A stretch of DNA of 10,732 bases from Desulfurococcales archaeon. GTDB lineage: Archaea > Thermoproteota > Thermoprotei_A > Sulfolobales > NBVN01. Position 1 is the first letter of the stretch, and every line of letters begins with the position of its first letter. The notes beneath the pieces are model-generated. The model saw nothing but the letters and a program-made list of their open reading frames with translations, did not search any database and was not told where the DNA came from. The position numbers were made by a program, and so were the translations under genes. The stretch spans positions 1 through 10,732 of the forward strand of contig JALWQN010000150.1 in NCBI GenBank assembly GCA_027083115.1, given 5' to 3'. Shown in pieces: positions 6,968-10,732 of the stretch.

Positions 6968-7447
6968 TCAGTACAGCATACCTTCTTCACTTTCTCTGGT
7001 AACTTCGTACTCTAGGTATACTCTGACAATTATTCCAATGGATATTAGAGCAATAGATGCTATTATTGAAGCTAAAGACTGGCTGAACAGGGGCAAAGTT
7101 ATCAGCGGAAAAATAAAGGAAAACGCTATTACTTCTCCAATTAAATGAGCTAATGCGTCCCCGGGGGCAAGAAATCCTATTATAAGATTCCAAAGAAGAT
7201 CGATTATTCCAATGATAACAATAGTAATTGAGAAGACCTCGTTTAGGGCTCCCACCTGGAATGAAGGCTGTGCACCATGAAGCGTTTCTGAGAAGGTTCT
7301 GATCAGCTCTTGAGTAGTTTCTTCAATAGTCAGTAATCCAGTAGCAGTTAAAGAAACAAACAAGGAAGTTAAGAGATCTATAATTGGCTGGATGAGTCCC
7401 TCTATGAAGCTGCTTACACATCCCCGAACTTTCTTTTCATGCATCAC
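6968..7447 (-). CDS. Multi-span membrane protein of the element
   Basis: 159 residues, no family recognised. Hydrophobic segments are at about 14-37 (partly amphipathic), 71-93 (VFSITIVIIGIIDLLWNLII), 102-122 (LIGEVIAFSFIFPLITLPL) and 124-143 (SLASIIASIALISIGIIVRV), followed by an acidic C-terminus (EYEVTRESEEG), so three or four membrane spans are likely. Starts are GTG 7447 or ATG 7444; a TATA-like ATAAACATAATAT lies about 33 bases upstream. Codon use is AT-rich with AGA and ATT/ATA preferred, unlike the integrase. It could be a virion membrane protein, as in spindle-shaped viruses, or a membrane partner of the operon further right; neither is shown by the sequence. Confidence 0.68.
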   Translation of the reverse strand: MMHEKKVRGCVSSFIEGLIQPIIDLLTSLFVSLTATGLLTIEETTQELIRTFSETLHGAQPSFQVGALNEVFSITIVIIGIIDLLWNLIIGFLAPGDALAHLIGEVIAFSFIFPLITLPLFSQSLASIIASIALISIGIIVRVYLEYEVTRESEEGMLY

Positions 7448-7647
7448 GTATCTTCTTTCTGTCTAGTAACATATTATGTTTATTGCTACAAACCCTCTAT
7501 ACTATAACATTAAGATTTTTCTCCTCCTCAACCTAATTCTCGGTCTTTAACTTCTCAAGAACTAAGCCGAAGAGACTGGGTTGCATCCCCGCCTGATCCT
7601 CCACTCCTTAACAGCATAGTATATAAACTGCTCTCCTTAAGACATAT
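7448..7647. other. Intergenic region with promoter-like and relic sequence
   Basis: 200 bases between two minus-strand genes. It contains the TATA-like region of the membrane-protein gene (7471-7489), two TATA-like stretches around 7621-7656 and a short relic of the small paralogous family (7560-7617). I see no intact gene longer than about 20 codons. Confidence 0.45.
7560..7617 (-). pseudogene. Relic of the small EWR...QAG paralogous family
   Basis: The minus strand has TTAAGGAGTGGAGG followed by ATCAGGCGGGGATG. The intact 59-residue paralog (10091-10270) has TTAAGGAGTGGAGG, then about ten extra bases, then ATCAGGCTGGCATT. One frame therefore reads KEWRIRR, another EDQAGMQPSLFG: the signature split by a small deletion, with stops soon after (TAG near 7563 in one frame). 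This looks like a decayed copy left between AT-rich genes. The match is short, so chance similarity is not excluded. Confidence 0.42.
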
Positions 7648-8295
7648 TTATATCCCGCTTAGTTTCCCCATAATGAAACTATTGATTTGGTCTATACATT
7701 CTTTAATGCCTTTGAATGATCGATAGGGAATTTTGTAATACTCTAGCATACCAATGAATAAACTGCTAATCCCTATTATTCCTGTCTTTTTCTGTTTATT
7801 TTCCTTCGTTCTTTTCTTTAATAGAGTCTCTTCAACCATAATTAGAGCTTCCTTGTCCTGAAGTTCTTCCTTCGTTGCAACGTAAAAAGCCAGTTCAATT
7901 AAAGTACCAGTTAAATGAAGTGCTAGGGGCTCATCAGTAAATACAAATATTAAAAAATCACCATAACGAAAAGAATATATACTCTCTAGAAAATTTTTAA
8001 CCTTTCTTTTTATGTTTTCATCAAATTCTTTTGATTCAACTATTTTGCTTATATTATATATATAATCTAATAAACCACTTAAATCAGAAACTAAAGAAGC
8101 ATTTTTGTATCCCATATTTCTTAGCCCGTCCCTTATTTTCACAAGAAAATCATAACCTTTCGGAGTTACATCCTTATCCAGATAAGAACCATAAATTATT
8201 GCTTTTACCTTTTCCTTACTTAGCTTTTCAAATCTCTTAAATTTATCAGCATCTCTAATAGTTTGATGAAAAAGTAAGTCTCTGTCACTCTCCAT
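7648..8295 (-). CDS. Rossmann-like protein resembling nucleoside-deoxyribosyltransferase/TIR-type enzymes
   Basis: 215 residues, no named family recognised. Pattern: strand KAIIYGSYL (31-39), helix YDFLVKIRDGLRNMGY (48-63), strand NASLVSDL (65-72), strand GDFLIFVFTDE (112-122), then HLTGTLIELAFYVATK (127-142) with a G-x-x-x-E (E134) at a helix start, strand EALIMVEE (149-156), and a last strand-helix IPYRSFKGIKECIDQI. A Gly-Ser turn after strand 1 and a Glu after the strand carrying IFVFTDE recall nucleoside 2-deoxyribosyltransferases, TIR domains and SLOG-like proteins that act on nucleotides or NAD. Function is inference only. It is third in an AT-rich operon after a winged-helix regulator and a helical protein. 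A TTTTTAAAAA box lies about 21 bases before ATG 8295, so it may also have its own promoter. Confidence 0.72.
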   Translation of the reverse strand: MESDRDLLFHQTIRDADKFKRFEKLSKEKVKAIIYGSYLDKDVTPKGYDFLVKIRDGLRNMGYKNASLVSDLSGLLDYIYNISKIVESKEFDENIKRKVKNFLESIYSFRYGDFLIFVFTDEPLALHLTGTLIELAFYVATKEELQDKEALIMVEETLLKKRTKENKQKKTGIIGISSLFIGMLEYYKIPYRSFKGIKECIDQINSFIMGKLSGI

Positions 8296-8349
8296 TCCCT
8301 ATTCCTTAAGTTTTTAAAAAGTTAAGCTAATAACGTTAACTTACTTCCA

Positions 8350-8754
8350 TTAAGATTCTTCTTGCAGACGAGTGTATTTCCGAATTTTAAAGAATAGAGG
8401 AATAGCTATTTTCTCTATTGCTTCGAAAAGTATGGCCCTCGCTTTTTCTTCTCTTTCTTGGCTTAACGCATTTATTACTTCGGAATAGTATTTAGTTACA
8501 TCATCAACCAAGCCAGTTTTACTCTTTAATGGTACATCAGGAGATAAGAGTAAGTCTTTCAGCTTGATAACATGATTCACTATAGAGACGAATGCGATAT
8601 AAGCAATTGGGTTTTTCAGATGTTTGGCTAAGTCGTAAAGCCATTCAGTTATTAGATCAATATATATGAATTTTGTCGTTGGATCCTTAGCATTCTCGAG
8701 TGCCTTCATATACTCAATAAGAGGATCAAGGAACTTAATGTCTTTTTTTATCAT
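8350..8754 (-). CDS. Small helical protein, unknown function
   Basis: 134 residues, predicted almost entirely helical: FLDPLIEYMKALENAK, TKFIYIDLITEWLYDLAKHL, PIAYIAFVSIVNHVIKLKDLLL, GLVDDVTKYYSEVINALSQER and a C-terminal amphipathic helix KARAILFEAIEKIAIPLFFKIRK. No signal peptide and no clear membrane span, although the third segment is fairly hydrophobic. I checked for a HEPN R-x4-6-H motif and saw none. ATG 8754 starts five bases after the winged-helix gene's TAG (8760-8762), with GAGG in the overlap zone, so the two are translationally coupled. The Rossmann-like gene follows after 54 bases. The placement suggests an adaptor, inhibitor or antitoxin-like partner; this is inference. Confidence 0.7.
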   Translation of the reverse strand: MIKKDIKFLDPLIEYMKALENAKDPTTKFIYIDLITEWLYDLAKHLKNPIAYIAFVSIVNHVIKLKDLLLSPDVPLKSKTGLVDDVTKYYSEVINALSQEREEKARAILFEAIEKIAIPLFFKIRKYTRLQEES

Positions 8755-8759
8755 TGCCT

Positions 8760-9248
8760 CTACACCGTCCCAAACACCGTCCTCTTGGGATAGCTTAGCT
8801 TCTGAAACCTTTCTATTTCTTGAACTTTTTCTATCTCATACCGTACAATATAATCATTCCTATATCCCATATCGTAAGGTAGCGGAGGTATTTCTTCACT
8901 TCGAGGAGATAGAGTTCCTCTTCTCTTAGGTCGATTATAGATTACGGTTCTTAATAAGTTAATCAGTAGTGTTTCTCCGAATTTGCTCAGCTTATAATAT
9001 ACTTCATTATCCTCAGCTTCTTTCATAATTATATTGCCCTTTTCTAGCTCTTTAAGATGGTAAGCCAAGTCATTGTCTCTTATCCTAATTAGTTCTTTAA
9101 AATCTTTGAATCTCAGAGGTATCATAGTACGTGCCAATACACTTATTAATATCTGCCTTTTTTCATGATCCAAAGCCCTTATGGCGTATTTTAACACCTC
9201 GGGGAAGATATTCTCTGTGAATGCGTTAAGTTCTAGGTTTAATTCCAA
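8760..9248 (-). CDS. Winged-helix regulator, first gene of the AT-rich operon
   Basis: 162 residues. Residues about 20-100 form an ArsR-like winged helix: YAIRALDHEKRQILISVLARTMIPLRFKDFKELI, recognition helix RIRDNDLAYHLKELEKGNII, wing KEAEDNEVYYKLSKFGETLLINLL. The C-terminal third is charged and tyrosine-rich with no known domain. The start is TTG 9248; no other start is possible upstream because TAA closes the frame at once, and a TATA box centred at 9275 puts the RNA start at the TTG (leaderless). That TATA box is the middle of a perfect 18-base palindrome, so self-regulation is likely. The next gene starts five bases after the stop. It probably represses or senses for the downstream pair. 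Confidence 0.82.
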   Translation of the reverse strand: MELNLELNAFTENIFPEVLKYAIRALDHEKRQILISVLARTMIPLRFKDFKELIRIRDNDLAYHLKELEKGNIIMKEAEDNEVYYKLSKFGETLLINLLRTVIYNRPKRRGTLSPRSEEIPPLPYDMGYRNDYIVRYEIEKVQEIERFQKLSYPKRTVFGTV

Positions 9249-9266
9249 GTTTTATCCCCATATATT

Positions 9267-9284
9267 ACTCAAATATATTTGAGT
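9267..9284 (-). promoter_or_regulatory. TATA box inside a perfect 18-base palindrome (operator-promoter)
   Basis: ACTCAAATA joined to TATTTGAGT: two exact 9-base arms, no spacer. The centre AAATATATTT is the TATA box, about 27 bases before TTG 9248. Binding of a dimeric winged-helix protein here would block TBP, a common way archaeal regulators repress themselves. Confidence 0.65.
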
Positions 9285-9365
9285 TAATAAGCTATTATGC
9301 TTCTTAGGAATGTTTAAGCTCTTAATATTCTGTCTTAGAGTCTCAGTGTATCTGCTATTTCGAGA

Positions 9366-9509
9366 CTATGCTTCCTCAATTCCCTTCTTTCTTTTGGGGG
9401 CTGAGGGTTCAGGCCTCCACTTACCTAAATCATAATCCCTAAGCTGATCTAAGTACTTCTTACTCTCCCTAATCATTTCCCTAACCTCCTCCCTAGTCAG
9501 CACACCCAT
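9366..9509 (-). CDS. Tiny protein, N-module of the paralogous family
   Basis: 47 residues from ATG 9509, with GAGGTG eight bases upstream. Its core EVREMIRESKKYLDQLRDYDLGKW matches the N-terminal part of the 92-residue neighbour (DMIRWLIRDMRPYLDFLRDYDMGKV): the same YLD-x-LRDYD-[LM]-GK signature. After that it diverges into a Pro/Lys-rich tail (RPEPSAPKRKKGIEEA) and lacks the EWR...QAG module. Function unknown; charged and helical, probably cytoplasmic. It is the last of four co-directional genes with gaps of about 10-40 bases. Homology to the neighbour and the strong ribosome-binding site show that it is a real gene despite its size. Confidence 0.7.
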   Translation of the reverse strand: MGVLTREEVREMIRESKKYLDQLRDYDLGKWRPEPSAPKRKKGIEEA

Positions 9510-9542
9510 GACTAATTCACCTCATTCAACTGCTTAACTAGT

Positions 9543-9821
9543 TTATGGCTTATGTAGGCCCATGAGCTTAATTAATCTTTCCTCAGCCTCCTTAAAGCTT
9601 ATTCTCCAGTCCTTCCAGAGGTCATAGATCTTGCGGGCCTCATCCCTCTTGCTTGGGGGTAAGCTATAGATCATGCCAATAAGCACCCCGGCCTGATTCC
9701 TCCTTAACCTCCACTCCCTAACGGACATAACCTTACCCATATCGTAGTCCCTAAGAAAGTCTAGGTAGGGCCTCATATCCCTTATCAGCCACCTAATCAT
9801 ATCCTTCCTATCTCCCTTCAA
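9543..9821 (-). CDS. Small two-module protein (N- plus C-module) of the paralogous family
   Basis: 92 residues. Residues 5-30 carry the N-module (YLDFLRDYDMGKV), shared with the 47-residue neighbour; residues 33-90 carry the C-module (SVREWRLRRNQAGVLIGM...KRDEARKIYDLWKDWRISFKEAEERLIKLM), shared with the 59-residue gene at 10091-10270 and, more distantly, with the gene between them. It looks helical and rich in Arg, Lys, Trp and Glu. No known domain is recognised; DNA or protein binding is possible. The start is TTG 9821 with GGTGAG just upstream; ATG 9800 is the alternative. Third gene of the operon. Confidence 0.8.
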   Translation of the reverse strand: MKGDRKDMIRWLIRDMRPYLDFLRDYDMGKVMSVREWRLRRNQAGVLIGMIYSLPPSKRDEARKIYDLWKDWRISFKEAEERLIKLMGLHKP

Positions 9822-9862
9822 TCCCTCACCCTATTATTAGGTTAGGGCGAAAGAACCTATAA

Positions 9863-10054
9863 TTACTTAAGCATTTCTTTTAGGGTTGTTAATGCTTCCT
9901 TATAGCTTATTTCACCTGACCTCCAGGCATCATATACCTTATGCGCCCTCCAGAAAGCTCTCCTGCCCCTCCTAGCGAGTACCTCAGCCATCAGACCACC
10001 AAGCAGTGAGGCCTTAGGCCTCAACACGCTCGTGAAGTAATACCTGTAAACCAC
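9863..10054 (-). CDS. Small protein, divergent C-module paralog
   Basis: 63 residues from GTG 10054, chosen because a full GGAGGTG ribosome-binding site lies six bases upstream; the frame is open to ATG 10081, which would give 72 residues. After a short YRYYFTSV start it reads RPKASLLGGLMAEVLARRGRRAFWRAHKVYDAWRSGEISYKEALTTLKEML, which lines up with the C-module of its neighbours: QAG/KAS, EA-[WR]-[KR]-[IV]-Y-x-[LA]-W, then [KREG]-ISF/ISY-[KT]-EA. It lacks the EWR start and the N-module. Function unknown. Second gene of the operon, 36 bases after the previous stop (9 if ATG 10081 is used). Confidence 0.72.
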   Translation of the reverse strand: MVYRYYFTSVLRPKASLLGGLMAEVLARRGRRAFWRAHKVYDAWRSGEISYKEALTTLKEMLK

Positions 10055-10090
10055 TAGAAACACCTCCCCTCCACCAATCATGGGAAACAG

Positions 10091-10270
10091 TCACTTCTTA
10101 GCTAATGCCTTAATTCTCCTCTTAGCCTCAGTAAAGGATATCTTCCAGTCGCGCCATAAATGATATATCCTCCAGGCCTCATTCCTCCTGTCTTTCGGCG
10201 CATCATCAAACATAGCTAAGAGAATGCCAGCCTGATCCCTCCACTTCCTCCACTCCTTAAGCGTCATCAT
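10091..10270 (-). CDS. Tiny protein, C-module of the paralogous family
   Basis: 59 residues from ATG 10270 (a second ATG at 10267 is possible), with GGTAGGT directly upstream. Sequence pattern: TLKEWRKWRDQAGILLAMF, then KDRRNEAWRIYHLWRDWKISFTEAKRRIKALAKK. It matches residues 33-90 of the 92-residue gene in length and spacing: EWR, QAG-[IV]-L, EA-x-[KR]-IY-x-LW-x-DW-[KR]-ISF-x-EA. A compact helical protein of unknown role. It is the first gene of the operon, transcribed away from the palindrome-rich region at 10380-10510, whose signals may control it. Confidence 0.75.
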   Translation of the reverse strand: MMTLKEWRKWRDQAGILLAMFDDAPKDRRNEAWRIYHLWRDWKISFTEAKRRIKALAKK

Positions 10271-10394
10271 ACCTACCCCCTAAGGAATACCGTGTAGTAG
10301 TTAATGTACTTAAGCCCGAACAGGCATCACCACCCAGAATGAAGAAACCACATGGATTGCTAAATAGAGCAGAGGTGGTCTATAACGAGCAGTT

Positions 10395-10413
10395 CTCGGG
10401 GTAATGCTCGGGG
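10395..10413. repeat. Direct repeat CTCGGGG, two copies 12 bases apart
   Basis: CTCGGGG occurs at 10395-10401 and 10407-10413, with GAGC (10387-10390) and GCTC (10406-10409) as an inverted pair around the first copy. A one-turn-like spacing suggests a protein-binding site. Confidence 0.4.
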
Positions 10414-10423
10414 ACACGCCTAC

Positions 10424-10441
10424 TGTTGTCCTAGGACAACA
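10424..10441. repeat. Perfect 18-base palindrome
   Basis: TGTTGTCCT joined to AGGACAACA with no mismatch and no spacer. Probably a binding site for a dimeric protein or a cruciform-forming element in the control region. Confidence 0.55.
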
Positions 10442-10453
10442 AAGTTATGAGTG

Positions 10454-10481
10454 CGACCAACGGTCGGACTAATGGTCGACC
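10454..10481. repeat. Clustered CGACC/GGTCG inverted and direct repeats
   Basis: CGACC at 10454-10458 and GGTCG at 10462-10466 form an inverted pair; GGTCGACC at 10474-10481 is a palindrome of the same unit. The two GGTCG copies are 12 bases apart, the same spacing as the CTCGGGG repeats at 10395. Confidence 0.5.
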
Positions 10482-10491
10482 TTAACCCCCT

Positions 10492-10507
10492 CTTGTTATA
10501 TAACAAG
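10492..10507. promoter_or_regulatory. Perfect 16-base palindrome containing TTATATAA
   Basis: CTTGTTAT joined to ATAACAAG. The centre TTATATAA is an excellent archaeal TATA box that could serve either direction; for the rightward gene it would give a leader of about 90 bases. Its design, a TATA box inside a palindrome, is like that at 9267-9284. Confidence 0.5.
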
Positions 10508-10617
10508 CCATGATGATTCCTTCATTCTTGATTGCTTTATCCCTCACCAAACCAGGAAACCAGCAATCCTCTGGTGACAGGATCCAGAAAACTTGCTATT
10601 ATTAGTGGTGGTAAAAA

Positions 10618-10732
10618 ATGTCTGAAAAGTCGGTAAAAAATCAAACCCAAATCAGACGTAAGTACGTGTTCGTTCGGAGGATATCTAAGTCAGGCAAGTA
10701 TGACTCAGGTGAGATTAAGGCAGCGATCATGG
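10618..10732 (+). CDS. Start of a rightward basic protein (3' end beyond window)
   Basis: ATG 10618 is preceded by GGTGG eight bases upstream and opens a frame that stays open to the window edge (38 codons): MSEKSVKNQTQIRRKYVFVRR then ISKSGKYDSGEIKAAIM. The visible part is basic and soluble. Nothing identifies its family. It is the only rightward gene here besides the integrase, and lies just past the control region, so it may encode a core function of the element such as replication; that is a guess from position. Confidence 0.6.
   Translation, partial: MSEKSVKNQTQIRRKYVFVRRISKSGKYDSGEIKAAIM

Larger units (their letters stand above)
10271..10617. other. Non-coding control region between divergent genes
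   Basis: About 350 bases between the leftward small-gene operon and a rightward gene. I see no gene in it. It contains two perfect palindromes, two inverted-repeat sites and pairs of 12-base-spaced repeats within 10380-10510. Such a region in a small element is a candidate replication origin or divergent operator. Confidence 0.55.

Noticed and set aside
6951..7193. Frames on both strands overlapping the membrane-protein gene
   Set aside because: The 159-residue frame has a coherent pattern of membrane spans and a promoter; the shorter overlapping frames do not.
8031..8240. Plus-strand frame opposite the Rossmann-like gene, and one at 8666-8929
   Set aside because: Both are antisense to better supported operon genes and lack recognisable features.
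8350..8754. HEPN ribonuclease assignment for the helical protein
   Set aside because: No R-x4-6-H motif is present, so the toxin label is not supported.
9366..10270. CRISPR-like or tandem DNA repeat array
   Set aside because: The similarity between units is at protein level with variable spacing and no identical short repeats; it is a paralogous gene array.

Overview
The window looks like thermophilic crenarchaeal DNA (Thermoproteota, perhaps near Desulfurococcales/Acidilobales; the genus is not resolved). The reasons are archaeal TATA boxes 22-40 bases before starts, several apparently leaderless genes, GGTG/GAGG ribosome-binding sites, frequent GTG and TTG starts, and an SSV-like tyrosine recombinase whose 5' end lies in the 3' half of a tRNA gene.

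Left part (1-4980): chromosomal housekeeping genes, all on the minus strand. In transcription order they are a small DsrE-like sulfur-relay protein, a ferritin, a cysteine-synthase-like PLP enzyme, a pair of tiny genes (single-span membrane protein plus helix-turn-helix protein), a uridine phosphorylase, and an amidohydrolase-fold protein that runs off the left edge and has lost the family's metal ligands. A perfect 23-base palindrome lies between the DsrE-like gene and the ferritin promoter.

Right part (4982-10732 and beyond): an integrated virus- or plasmid-like element. Its left border is the displaced 3' half of a tRNA-Ala(UGC) gene, which is also the first codons of the integrase. Inside are the integrase; a winged-helix regulator whose zinc-ribbon C-terminal part is cut off by one in-frame TGA; an AT-rich stretch (about 6950-9300) with a membrane protein and a three-gene operon (winged-helix regulator, helical protein, Rossmann-like protein resembling nucleoside-deoxyribosyltransferase/TIR-type enzymes); a four-gene operon of tiny paralogous proteins that share two exchangeable modules; a palindrome-rich non-coding region at 10380-10510; and the start of a rightward gene. 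The complete tRNA-Ala should lie beyond the right edge.

How it fits together: integrase and attachment site explain the insertion, and the regulators and palindromic TATA regions look like element control circuits. The AT-rich operon has the layout of an accessory cargo cassette (regulator, small partner, possible nucleotide-acting effector) and is the best candidate for an undescribed system. Its function is inferred from fold-like patterns only.
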